Below are positions 34,270 to 45,916 of a DNA stretch of 64,000 bases, piece by piece; position 1 is the first letter of the stretch; each line of letters opens with the position of its first letter. Location of the stretch: contig BSYO01000031.1 in assembly GCA_033239525.1 (NCBI GenBank), forward strand, positions 2,046,001 to 2,110,000, read 5' to 3'. The DNA comes from Nepenthes gracilis. Lineage: Eukaryota > Streptophyta > Magnoliopsida > Caryophyllales > Nepenthaceae. Both the position numbers and the translations under genes were made by a program. A model generated the notes under the pieces. That model was not told where the DNA came from. It worked only from the letters and a program-made list of their open reading frames with translations, and ran no database searches.

Positions 34270-37247
34270 CTTACAAATTTTTAATTCCATGGCTCATATA
34301 TTGATTGACCCTGAGGTTGCACATTCTTTTGTGCCCCCTAGGTATGTGTGTAATTTGTGTATGCCATCTTAATTTTTGGAGAATGCTTTGATGATTCGAC
34401 CCCGATGGGTAAATTGTTGCTAATTGAGATTGTTTATTCCCAATGTTCGGTTTGGATTTGTGGTTATGAGTTGTCAACGGATTTAGTTTTGCTGGATATG
34501 CCAGATGTTGATGTTATATTAGGAATAGATTGGTTGGTTTGCTATCACGCTACGGTGGACTGCTTCCACAAATCTATGTTGTTTTGTATTCCAGGGTATA
34601 AGTCTTGAATTCTAAGGTAGGATTGGTAAGGAAGCAACTGGGTTGATTTCGGCTCTTTGTGTAAGCCATTTGATGCAAGAAGGATGCCAAACTTATCATG
34701 CGTATGTGACCACCTTTGGAAGTCATTCAGTGGTCATTGAGAATATCCCTATTGTTCGTGAGTTTTTAGATGTGTTTAGGATTTGTCTGGATTGTTTCCT
34801 GATGGAGAGATTAAATTTTTTATTGATGTGTTGCCAAGATTAGTTGATTTTGAAGACTCCTTATAGAATGTCCCCGTTTGAACTAAAGGAATTAAAATAG
34901 CAATTGTAAGAATTGCTGGAGAAGGATTTTATTAGACAGAGTGTATTACCATTAGGAGCTCCAGTGTTGTTTGAGAAAAGGAAAAATGGGCCAATACGAC
35001 TGTGTGTGGATTATAGAGAGTTGAATAAAATTATAATTAAGAACAAGTATTCCCTCCTGAGTATAGACGATTTGTTCTATCAATTGCAGAGAGTTCAAGT
35101 GTTCTCTAAAATTGATTTGAGATTGGGGTATGATCAGCTAAGGATAAAGCAGGAGGACATGCCCAAAACAATTTTTAGGATGAGATACGATCATTATGAG
35201 TTTCAAGTGATGCCTTTTAGATTGACGAATGTTCTTGTATTATTTATAGATCTGATAAATTGGGTCTTCTAGTCATGTTTAGACCAATTTGTGGTAGTTT
35301 TTATTGATGATATTTTGATTTATTTGAAGAGTTTTGAGGATCACAAAACTCATCTGAGGATTACGTTGCAGACACTAAAGGAGAGATGACTGTTTACAAA
35401 ATTGAAGAAGTGTGGGTTTTAGTTGGAAAAAATTTCTTTCTTGGATCATATTCTTTCTAAGGATGACATATCTATGGATCCAAGTAAGGTAGAGGTGGTG
35501 ATATATTGGGAGAGGCCGGAAAATGTTACAAAGGTGTGGAGTTTTTTAGGTTTGGCTGAGTATTACCGGCGATTTGTTAAAAATTTCTCAAGGATTGCAG
35601 CGCCCTTGACCCGTTTGACACAGAAGCAAGTAGTATTTATTTGAGATAATGATTGAGATAGCAATTTTTAAGAATTAAAGAAGAGATTGACTTCAATGCC
35701 AGTGTTGTTGATCCCTGATGGATTTGGAGGATTTGTTATATATTGTAATCCTTCAAGAAAATGTTTGGATTGTGTCTTGATGCAGCAAGACCAAGTAGTT
35801 GCTTATGAATCGAGGTAGTTAAAAGTGTACAAGGAATATCTCAATTATGATTTGAAATTAGTTTAGTGATATTTGTTTTAAAAAATTTAAAGACATTATT
35901 TATATAATTAAAAATGTATAATTTATTCAAATTATAAGAGTTTAAAGTATTTATTTTTTCAGAAGGAGTAGAATATGCAACAATGAAAATGAATGGATTT
36001 ATTGAAAGATTATGATTGTGATATTCAATATCTTTGGGAAAAGTTAATGTGGTCTTGCCGACGCTTTAAGTCGAAGCATCAGGTTGCTAGCTTATTTTAT
36101 GATTAAGGAGCGGGAGATAGGAAACATGCTCAATATCATTTGATTGAATAGTTGACCCAACCCATTGTTGTTTGAAGAAGCCCTCCACTTCAATTGGTAT
36201 TTTTTCACAAAAAGTAGACAAGAGATAACAAATTCAGTATTTCACTAAGATTTCAAATAGTTGTCCCGAATTCAAGTTGATTATGTTTCGCCTCTTCCTC
36301 AGAGAAAGATGATCAAACAATATTCAATCATGGTCCTTGCGGATCAGTCTAGTTTGAAGTGGATAATTACTGATTTATCAATGAATAGTTGGTTTTCATC
36401 AAAATTTCTTCTTACCTTTAGTTGTTTCAGATCGAGAGATAAAGAGTTGAAAATTAAGTTAAAGTTTAGTATGGTGTTTCATCCTTAAACGGACGGTTAG
36501 TCTGAAATGACCATCTATATTTTAGAAGAAATATTGAGAGTGGCAGTTTTGGAGACAAAAAAAATTAGAATAATTATTTATTACTTACTGAGTTTACTTA
36601 TAATAATAACTATAGTCAAGTATCAGGATGGCCCCTTTTGAGGTTTTATATGGATAGAGATGCAGGTCTTATATTTATTGGGAAGAGATTGGCGATCGTA
36701 GGCTTTTGAAACCCGATATCATTCAAGATATGTCGAAAAAGATTAAGAATATTCGAGATCGACTGTGGTTGCACAAAGTTATCAAAAGAGCTATGCGGAT
36801 AGAAAAATGTTGGATTTGAGATTTGAAGTGGGCGACCATGTATTTTTAAAAGTATCTCCGAGGAAAGGATTCTCGCGATTTGGAGTAAAAGGTAAATTGA
36901 AACCAAGATTATGAGGCCATTTGAGATGCTAGAGTGAGTTAGAGAGGTAGCCTACGAATTGGCGTTGCCTCTGAATTTGGTAGAATGTCACGATATTTTT
37001 CATGTGTCTACTGAGAAAATATGTATATGATCCGTCTCATATGATTGAGTTTGAATCATTAGAAATTGACCAGAATTTATCATACATTAAGGTTTCTGTT
37101 CAAGTTTTGGATCGAAAGGACCAGGTGCTGAGAAATAAGGTGATCCTATTTGTTAAAGTGGTTTGGAGGAATCATATAGTCGAAGAAGTAACTTGGGAAC
37201 GCGAGAGCAAAGTTTGGGAGAAATATCCTTATTTGTTCGAGGATTAA
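34270..37247 (+). pseudogene. chromovirus pol: protease, RT, RNase H, integrase, chromodomain; broken
   Basis: Protease text near 34290 (LIDPEVAHSFVPP) has lost the catalytic DSG. Reverse transcriptase is recognisable from 34913 to 35640: [49 protein letters not shown], and FIDDILIY near 35300, where the catalytic DD is intact. It continues with FLGLAEYYRRFVKNFSRIAA. RNase H and integrase (35700-36900) are reduced to scraps such as QVDYVSPLPQ. The C-terminal part at 37080-37247 has a chromodomain-like end with VEEVTWERESKVWEKYPYLF. Stops are frequent throughout. Confidence 0.85.
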
Positions 37248-37271
37248 GGTACGTAAATTTCGATGACGAAG

Positions 37272-37292
37272 TTTTTATAAGTGGAGGAGAGT
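37272..37292 (+). other. polypurine tract of the chromovirus
   Basis: The stretch around aagtggaggagagt lies directly before the 3' LTR (TG at 37293). It is the expected position and composition of the primer site for plus-strand DNA synthesis. Confidence 0.75.
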
Positions 37293-39018
37293 TGTAATAC
37301 TAGAATCCCTATTTGAATTATTTTAGATGTATTTAATATTTTGGGTCTATTAGGTGTGGCAGATTTATGGTATTTCGTAAAATTTTGAAGGATTTTGGTT
37401 TGGTGTTTAGCGCTCAAAGCTCACTGGCCATGCGCTCGGGACGTGAAAACCAGAATGTGTGTGCCCGAGGAGTGCTTAAGGTTCGCTTAAGCGCAATTTT
37501 CAGAATAAGCCATGTTTGGGTAGTGCTCAAGTGGCGCTCAAGCGTCGGGCTACTCAAAAGGACACACCCAATGCATGCCTGAGGCGTGCTCAGGTGCGGG
37601 TCACTTGATAAAAGTGCGTGTGGATTAGGGTTTTGCAATTCTTTGTGTAGCCAGGCAAAAGGATAGAGGATGATGATGGAAAGGAAGAGAGAGAAAGTGA
37701 CAATCGGGCATCTTGGGGCACTCTTTCGTTAGATCTGCTGAGTATAAAGTTGAGACAAGTATCCGTAATTAAAATCTTTAGCCTATTTTCGTGTCCGATA
37801 ATGTTTGTGTATATTTTAGAGATTTTTTTTACATACATGTTATTTTTATACATCCTATCCCCTTATTTTGTACATGTATATATGTTTTACTAGTTGCTCA
37901 GTGGTTTTATACGAGTATTTGTAATTTTGATGGGTTTTATTATTTATGAAAATCTGAAATGATATATATGCATATTTATGTAACCATATATTATAGAACC
38001 ATGAACCAAGCATTGTATCAGTCAACATGCATGTTGGCGGGGCCACTATGTGGACCATGGATGTCCAAGATCCAAGGGGTCAATATATGTGATCCGAGAT
38101 ATATGGCATTTGGTACTGCTTTCAATGGGGACGAATGTGATATTTTATCTCCCTTCCGCCACTAGGAAAGTTGAGGCATTTTGTGGTTTACCTGCCCCAT
38201 TATGTATTTTAAATGAGAATGATATTAAGGAATTAACGAAAATTAATATATAACTAAATTTGATGTGGCATCCAAAGTAGCGAGTGGTAAAATATAGTGA
38301 GCGAGTTTCGAGTTTATAGGAGATAAGATATATAAATGACCTTAAGCTCCCGGCCAAAAACACCGTTGGGCCTCAAGTTGTTGACCTAAAACGCAGCCAA
38401 TTTAGCCAAAATTATCCGACGAGTGTAATCTTTTTTCAAGTTAGTCTAATAATATTTAGTTTTTTAATTTTGTGCATACTTTATATTTTTGCATGAATTT
38501 GTATTAAACTGTGATTTGAGATGCGTGAATTGGCTCACAAATTGGGCGATAAGAATGTCTCGTACATAAAGATAAGTGTTAAGCTCAAAATACATTTTGA
38601 TTATATGTTTTGGTTCTAATTTTCTTTAATTTCTACATATGAGATTATGAGATTTGAATTTGAATGATGATACGAATGTGGTGATGGTTACGGCTTATAT
38701 AATGTGACCTCGAATTATGATATGATATGATATCGTCTATAAAATTTGATTGGATCGTGATTTATTATGATTATGTCCCGGAGAAATGATTTGATACGGA
38801 CGATGATTTAGTACGAGACTATTCCTTAATTTTTAGAGATTTTACAGACCTTATGGTTTGTTTTAGACAATTGTTATGTGAAATCCCTTCACTCATATTT
38901 ATATGTATTATTTTACATATACGATGATACTTGTTGAGTTTTAAATTTATATTTTTATATTTTATCTCTTTAGATCAGTGGCTTGGATATGATTGTAGAA
39001 GTTTGAACTCAATTTGAA
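37293..39018 (+). repeat. 3' LTR of the chromovirus, 3'-truncated
   Basis: It matches the 5' LTR from its first base to about 32650; for example gatatgattgtagaagtttga corresponds to gatatcattgtaggagttcgg. The alignment stops at about 39018, where unrelated sequence (gcaccattgtgccccacc) begins. Roughly 300 bases of the 5' LTR have no counterpart here. Confidence 0.8.
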
Positions 39019-40295
39019 GCACCATTGTGCCCCACCATACAGGGATGAAGCGAAGCTATATAGTGTCACGGTCTAAATTTTTATAACAGCAAACCGTACA
39101 GTGCATCCGATTTTTGTAGGAACGGACGCCATCCAAGTTGAACCATAAATACTCTTACATGCACAAGGTTAGTCTGGCGATGCAATGCAAAAACTTGAGT
39201 CATGTTGAGTTCGTAGAACGTAATAAAATCGCTAGTAAAAATATGAAAATATAAATAAGCAATTAATAGTAATAAGGTAGCAATTAGATATAAAAAAAAT
39301 TTTCAATAATTTATTCCCTCATAAAGAGATTTATGAGATTTTTCGCTTTGGGTATTAGTATATATTCAGAATGCTCCAACATTTATAATGGAGTTTCTAA
39401 TTTTTTTATAATATTAAATTTTAAATTAAATTTATTTAAATTTCTAAAAATAATATAAAAATACGAAAAAAATTTATAAAAATTTACATTGCTTACTTCA
39501 AATTCTAACATATAACAACCCCTCATACTCACATCTCACCCTTTATTTTAATCTGACTTATAGAATTTAACTTTAATAAAAAATAAAAAGTATATAAATA
39601 GTTATTCTATTTTTTTTATTAAACTATGAGTATTTAAATATTTATATACTAAATTTTTTTAAATATTAAATCTTACCTATTAGGCCTTTATAAATCTAAC
39701 CCCCTTATCTCTACCATAGATTGAGAACAAGAAACAATACTGATAGAGATCATCTACTTAGTTTTTTTTTTTAATAAAAAGCCCCAAATGGAGGAATATT
39801 GCCCTTTCTTTTTCCTACACAAAGGAGATTCATAAGCACAATATGCCCTTAAATTGTTGGCCTCAGTGCCCCATCGCGTAGGGTCAGGAAATTCTCAGTC
39901 ATCATGATAGCCCATTCCCATTATTTTTACTAACTTAGTAACAAAATCTTTTAAAATTTAACTAAAATAATCCATTCTGTGGGGGTTATATCTTTGAAGA
40001 AAAGTATTTAGAAAACACCGACTATCCTTTGGATATCATTAAGTAATATGACGTCTGTTTATATATCTATTTTTGGATAAATTTATCAGTATAGATAAAT
40101 AAAATGTCAAATTATTAATAATATTTTAAAGGTGACTATAGGATATTTTTATAGCATCACTGCAACTAAAAATTTATTATCATTTATTATTCTTTTAATC
40201 ATTAACTTATTATTTTTATTAATTTTAATTTTACAAATTTAAAGTTACTATTAAAAAAATAATTAATTTTTTTAATAAAAAACCGACAAATATTG
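39019..40295. other. AT-rich spacer, possible old LTR scrap
   Basis: A TGTCACGGTCTAAATTTTT motif near 39065 resembles the outer end of minus-oriented LTRs in this window, but no other terminus was found. The remainder is AT-rich with T/A runs and no coding sequence. Confidence 0.4.
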
Positions 40296-40581
40296 TGATG
40301 AACGCTCGCGTGACTCGGCACCTGTTGGGCACAACACCGTTGATCGAGATGATGACCAGGTGATGCTAGGGATATGGTAATCAACGCGCACGTGACTTGG
40401 CTTCTGTTGGGCACAACACGATTTCTCGGGGGGACGATAAGGTGACGCTCTCAAAACAATAATCGACGCGCACACAACTTGGCATCTATTCGGCCCAATG
40501 CACCACTCGGGATACGTTAATCGACTCGCGCATGATTTGGCACCTATTGGGCACAATGTCATTGCTCGGGGGGATGACCAC
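40296..40581. repeat. 82-bp minisatellite, about 3.5 units
   Basis: Units share 'atcaacgcgcacgtgacttggca', 'ctgttgggcacaa' and 'ctcggggggatgacca'. The ttgg/tcgg anchor falls at 40315, 40397, 40479 and 40537, giving spacings of 82, 82 and 58 bases, so one unit has lost 24 bases. The array is GC-rich within AT-rich DNA. Units differ from one another, so it is not recently amplified. Confidence 0.8.
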
Positions 40582-41781
40582 ATCTCTTTGAATGAACCTA
40601 ACCTTAATACATCAAGACACTATGCTTTGAGTTAATGTAGTCAATAAATGTAAATTTAAACTAATTTTTATTTTGATAGACATCAGTTTGGAAGCACAGA
40701 ATTTCTATTTTCGTAAAGCAGAAATTTTACCCCTTTTTTTATTTTTGATTATTCTATTATAAATTTTATTTAAAAATTAAAAAAATTTACAAAAAAATAT
40801 CATCAGCCTGGTGTAAGACTGTTGTCATCACGGGCTGACTGGCACCATTGACACTTGATCACGTATGGGAATCCACTCAATGACAGCGTGCCCACATTCT
40901 ACGAGACAACCATAAATCGCACTATGCACAGACAAGATCACCAGCACCGGGTCCCAGCTTTGATATCCCACTGAGCCTACTCTACGAGCGTGCATAATAA
41001 TCCATAATTTTCTATCTTTCATCTGTCCAATGAAGGTTTAAGAGATAAATTTAATCTTAATAAAAAATTAAAAAATATAAAAATAATTATTTTAGTGTAG
41101 ATATTTGGGTATTTTAATGTTTTTAAGGTATAAAATAATAATTATAAGATTTATACTGTATAAAAATTCATCTATTAGATCTTTATAAATTTCACTGATA
41201 AAAAAAAAAAAAAAGATAGACATTGAGACAGTATTTTAATCTCAACATTTCATATTCTAAAGACAGATCTCAATCGTTAAAATGATAAAAGAGTCTACAT
41301 TTGAGAGGGGTCGTAATAAATAGTCAGTGTATTTTAATTGTTAAGATACAGAAAGACATTAATATTTAAAATGATTATATTAGAATTTGGAAAATGATTG
41401 ATAATAAAAAAGTAGTTGTAACTCTTGATGCTGAAAATAAGCGTTGAGATATGAAGAAAGCCTTCAAAAAGGCATCAATATTCATTCAAAACAAAAATGA
41501 AAGCTCAACCACTTCAGTAAATAGCAATGGGCAGAGGGGCTCACCTAGCTCTCATTCTCATGGCTGCTTTTTCATTCCCATTTAAGAATTCATTAATTCC
41601 TGCCAAAAGAAGCTTTTTGACAGTAAAATCCACCTGCCTCAGCAATCAAAAAGCAAGGAAAAACAAGACAGAGTGAGCGAAGAACGCCATGGATAACGCC
41701 CTATATACATTCAACGGATCAGCGTCAGACAGCCAACGGAAACATTTCAAACTTTCAACAGTCTCACCAAAGAGGGATTCG
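40582..41781. other. intergenic region upstream of the lectin/PAN gene
   Basis: Mostly AT-rich with an A-run near 41200. From 41450 to 41690 base composition becomes more balanced, as expected for a promoter or 5' leader. An in-frame ATG at 41689 would add 31 residues before the signal peptide and is not preferred. Confidence 0.5.
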
Positions 41782-42245
41782 ATGAAGCTGATTGCGTTTT
41801 GTTTTCTCGTCCTGTTGTTCTTCGCCATCTGTTGCTGCAAATCGGAGATTTCGGTCGGTTATCGACTCACATTGGCTGTTCCGATTGAGCTCATCGAAGG
41901 ATTTCTCGGAGAGGCGTACTTGATGGAGACTGACCAAATGCCGGTAAACTTCAAAACTGCGTTGAGCGTGGAAGCCGTTGACGGGAGATACACGTGCTCT
42001 CTTGGCGTGTTCCTTGGAGGGGTAAAGGTTTGGACCTCGGGCCACCGATCAAAGTTTTACACAACTGAAACGTGTGTGCTTGAGCTGGCCGAGGACGGAG
42101 ATTTGCATTTGAAAGGAGCTGATGAAAGAGTAGGATGGAGAACTGGGACTTCTGGACAAGGTGTGGAGGTAACATTAACTTGAAGTAGAAATTACTTCAA
42201 GTTAGAGATTTGCAAAGATATCATGCTACCATATATATACATTTC

Positions 42246-42482
42246 TAGATGTAAATATCGGTCGATATATACTAATGTTGAGCCTCTAATACTGATATTT
42301 CTCAATACTACGACAATAATTCAATATAATGTCGTATCGGCAATATGTCGCAATATATCGGCTGATACATCACAATCAACTTATGATTTTTAGGATTTTT
42401 TTCAATATATTTGATATCGATATATATTGTCTAAGTTTGATATAGATGTGATGAATACTGATATTAGTATTTTTATATATGG
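42246..42482 (-). mobile_element. hAT-like MITE copy 7 (lectin/PAN intron)
   Basis: The left end reads TAGATGTAAATATCGGTCG and the right end tactgatattagtattttta. Flanks tacatttc (42238-42245) and tacacatc (42483-42490) agree at six of eight positions. The order of internal words is inverted relative to copies 1-5. It lies 77 bp inside the single intron. Confidence 0.7.
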
Positions 42483-42671
42483 TACACATCAATCTAATTT
42501 AGATGGCTAAATATATGTAGAATCATGGTTTACAGAAATATACCGTTTGGACCCGTTACACTGAATTGGGTAATTACAGATATGTAGGATAACAGAGCTA
42601 TAATGGTGGTAAGCACATTCACTGAATTGCATCATTGTTAACACGTAGGAGTGTAAAATTATGAAGCTCAT

Positions 42672-42697
<26 letters not shown>
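42672..42697. repeat. (GA)n microsatellite
   Basis: About 13 uninterrupted GA units lie in the intron of the lectin/PAN gene. Confidence 0.95.
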
Positions 42698-42702
<5 letters not shown>

Positions 42703-42984
42703 ATTTCAAAGGCATGGTAGTATTAATCAATTTAAATACTATAGAGTCACATATTAAGATTTAAGTAAAAAATTCCGAAAACCCAAGATTTTTGTACGCT
42801 AAACGCCTGGCCTCAAGGTATTGCTATGAATTTTAAGATGTTAGAGTATAAAATCATTTTTAAACCTTCGGCAAGTGGTTTAAGCAAAAAAGTCTGTTGA
42901 TTTCTTGGCATGATATTAGAGATTTGTTGAACTAGTGGTGTACTGCTCGATTTTTGAACCCTATTCTCTTACTAGTATTTCAAT

Positions 42985-43265
42985 CATAAACAAATATCGA
43001 TCAATATGTATCAGTATTAAAAGGCCCTAATACTAATATTTTTTTGGTATTGTAATAATATTGCAATATATTACTTATTGATGATATATTACGATATATC
43101 GGTCAATATAGCTGATATATGGGCCAATAAGACCCTATCAGGATACGATTTTTTGCCCAAAAAAAAAAAACTTCTTACGATATATTCGATATCGATACAT
43201 ATTATCCGATATTTCCGATAATGATACAGATACGACCAATACTGATATCGATATTTTTATCCATG
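42985..43265 (-). mobile_element. hAT-like MITE copy 8, complete (lectin/PAN intron)
   Basis: It begins CATAAACAAATATCGATC and ends cgatatttttatccatg. Both flanks are ATTTCAAT (42977-42984 and 43266-43273), a perfect 8-bp target duplication. It contains gatatatcggtcaatatagc and is inverted relative to copy 3. It is 281 bp and non-coding. Confidence 0.88.
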
Positions 43266-45000
43266 ATTTCAATATTATAGTGTGGAGTAGATTTGTAGTT
43301 AATCCACCCTTCAAGCCCAAAAAGGCAAAATGCATGAGGTGGTGTGTTATGGTGTAAAACCATCCTTGGGCTTAATTCTAACCTTTATTTTCTTACAATT
43401 ATTATTTCATGATATGGAATAAGGTCCTGCTTAACCCATGCTCTTGCCCCAAAAGAGCGTTCCCATTAGGAAGTCTGTTACATGTAAAAACTATTCTTGA
43501 TCATTCACTTAATAACTTAAACTTTCTTGTCTATTAACTTCTTGATAGCATATAACTAAAAAGCATGAACACCGACACATAATACAAACACGATATAACA
43601 CCAACATGCAGATATGTTATTTTTTTAAAAAAAATACGGACACGACATGTTAAAAAAACATTAGCTAAAATCATAATATTATTTTTTTAATTGATAAATA
43701 ACACTATTTTAGACTAAATTAGTAATAACTATACCTATTTCTTATTTCTTGGATCCCAAAAAAATCCATAGGAAGGTACTCAATTAAACCAATATAAATT
43801 ACTTATGCTATAATATTTTTAACAAGCTAATAACATAACAATAATATTAATAGAGATATAACTTCACAAATTAAGACAAAACTTGATATATTAAGTTGTT
43901 TATACATCACTCAATATCTAAATTTTAACTTTACTATTTTATATTTTGTAATTGCCAAAAATACTATATATAAGCAAAAAATCAGAACAAAAACGCGTCC
44001 GAGCATATCTGATCGTGTTGGAATTTCTAAAATAAGGAAATTGTACACGCGTTAGGACATATTGAGAGTGCCCATATTTCCTAGGCAGACAACATGTCCA
44101 CATTTTTGATAATTGATCTCTCGCTGCCTTTCAATCTAAATGCAGAAACTCCAATTACTGGAATCAGGTAACCTCGCCCTCATTGACACCATGGCCAAAA
44201 TAAGGTGGCAGACGTTCAATTTCCCAACTGATGTCTTGCTTTGGGGGCAAAGGCTTAGCGTCGCCACTCACCTCACTTCATTTCCTAGCAATGCCACCTA
44301 CTTCTTCTCCTTCGAAATCCAACACGACAAGAGCGCCTCTACTTCAACTCGGGCAAAGAGAAGTACTCTTACTGGGAATTCGAGCCTACCAAGGGTCGAA
44401 ACATCACCTTTATAGAGCTAACCTCAAGAGGCTTAGTGTTGTTCGACGACAAGTTCCAAAACTTTGCACAGATCCTATCACAAGGGCTCGAACCGGTGAG
44501 ATTTCTAGCACTGGAAAATGACACAGGAAACCTCGGCCTCTATCATTACTCTCCCTACGATGACAACTTTGAGGCGTCATTTCAAGCCCTCGATGCCCCA
44601 TGTGATCTCCCCATTGCGTGTTCCCCCTATGGAATTTGCACATTGAGTAGCGGCTGTTCGTGTATCAGGATATCGGCAAAGGATGAGAACACGAGTTCTG
44701 GAGCCTGCGGAAGTGTCAGGGAAGGATTATGTGGTGAAGATCAGGCCGAAATGCTTGAACTAGAGGTTGGAAGTGTGCTGAGAAGTGCTTCAAGCAAGAT
44801 CAACATTAGCAAAGAGGAATGTGGAAGTTTGTGCTTAGATGACTGTAACTGTGCTGCAGCATTATACGCCTCTGGGGTAGGTGGTAGAAACATACAAGAA
44901 TGCAGTTTTTATGATTTGGTCAGAGGAGTTAGACAGGTGAAGAGGGGAAGTGGGCTGAGTTACCTGGTTAAGGTTCCAAAGGGGGAAGGTGGAATTCATA

Positions 45001-45320
45001 GAAAAAGTGGTTTGAGAAAATGGGTGTTGATTTTGATAGTAGCTGCTGATTTGCTTGTTCTTTCACTTGTTCTTGGAGGGATTGGCTATTATTACATGAT
45101 TTGGAATAAAAAGGATGAGATCATCTAGCTCATAAGTGATGAAGACAGCCATTTAAACAACCATAGAAACAGGAATTTGAGAAAATGGGTGTTGGTTTGA
45201 TAGGAGCTGCTGATGGGCTTGTTCTTTCACTTGTTATTGGTGGGATTGGTTATTATTACATGACTCGGAAGAAGATATTGTCTAGCTCGTAAGTGATGAA
45301 GACAGACATCTAAACATTCA
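45001..45320 (+). repeat. 165-bp tandem duplication of the lectin/PAN gene 3' end
   Basis: Unit 1 (45001-45165) covers the last membrane helix, stop codon and start of the 3' UTR. Unit 2 (45166-45320) repeats it: ttgagaaaatgggtgttg, gcttgttctttcacttgtt, ggttattattacatga and taagtgatgaagacag. Unit 2 has small deletions that break the reading frame, and it lies after the stop codon, so it is untranslated. Confidence 0.85.
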
Positions 45321-45916
45321 AAACCAAACACTTCTGTTTTGCAGTATTAGAGAACACATCATGGGTATTTTGGATAGACCGACTTTGCAAGAGGAAGGAT
45401 GACAACAATCCTTTTTTTTTTCTTTTTTTTGGTCATTTCTTGTCGTCCATATCTTCTGGCCTATTTACTTTTCTTTTCATTTTTTGTTAAATGTGAGATT
45501 TCAGGTGAAACAATACACAGAGCAAAAGCTTGTGAACAAGTTCAACAAGAACTAGTTTGGATTTGTTTGTAAAGCTAAAGGACATTTGTTTGATTATAAA
45601 ACACTTCTCAAGCATTCACATAACAACTTAAACTTTTTGGGGCTTATTTGATTTCCTGACATGATATCACAGTTTTGTTGATCATATATCAGAGGTTTGT
45701 TGATCAGAAGTTTTATTCCTAAAACCTCCCATTTTCTTGTAATTATTTCTCTGCAACAAGTGGCTAGTGCTTAACCCTCACTTCAAGCCCAAGAGGGAAT
45801 TACTGTGAGGAGTTTGTGTTATATAAAAATAATATAACAACTTCTTGAAACTCCACATAACAGTTTAAACTTTTGGGGTCTATTGGTTTTTTAACAATAA
45901 ATCTAGACAAAAACTC
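45321..45916. other. 3' flank of the lectin/PAN gene, no gene seen
   Basis: The stretch is T-rich around 45410-45430. Two partly repeated passages read taacaacttaaactttttgg (45624) and taacagtttaaacttttgggg (45858), possibly an old local duplication. No coding sequence was found. Confidence 0.45.

Larger units (their letters stand above)
30915..39018 (+). mobile_element. Tekay/Del-like chromovirus (Ty3/gypsy), defective
   Basis: The element has a 5' LTR, gag, pol with reverse transcriptase and integrase text, a C-terminal chromodomain-like stretch, a purine tract and a 3' LTR. The order and the chromodomain words (LRNKVILFVKVVWRNH, VEEVTWERE) place it among chromoviruses close to Tekay/Del. 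Dozens of stop codons and several frame changes affect all modules. The 3' LTR is missing roughly its last 300 bases, so no target duplication can be verified. Confidence 0.85.
41782..45128 (+). pseudogene. S-locus-lectin/PAN-domain membrane protein (At5g03700-like), one-base frameshift
   Basis: Two exons, 41782-42168 and 44146-45128, join in phase 0 (GAG/GTAACA donor, TGCAG/AAA acceptor). The chosen start puts the signal peptide MKLIAFCFLVLLFFAICCCK first. Next come a bulb-lectin-type domain (YRLTLAVPIELIEGF, LSVEAVDGRYTCSLGVFLGG, QLLESGNLALIDT, WQTFNFPTDVLLWGQRL), a Cys-rich S-locus/EGF-like part (CSPYGICTLSSGCSC), a PAN/apple-like module (ECGSLCLDDCNCAAALY) and a C-terminal membrane helix near 45030-45100. 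The protein resembles the Arabidopsis At5g03700 group, which has no kinase domain. At about 44336 one base is missing: the frame switches from HDKSA to a frame reading YFNSGKEKYSYWEFEPTK. Exon 2 is 983 bases, one short of a multiple of three. Otherwise the gene looks intact, with 456 residues expected, so a sequencing error is possible. Confidence 0.85.

Noticed and set aside
41689..41781. Upstream ATG of the lectin/PAN gene adding 31 residues
   Set aside because: The added residues precede a good signal peptide, which should be N-terminal; the ATG at 41782 is preferred.
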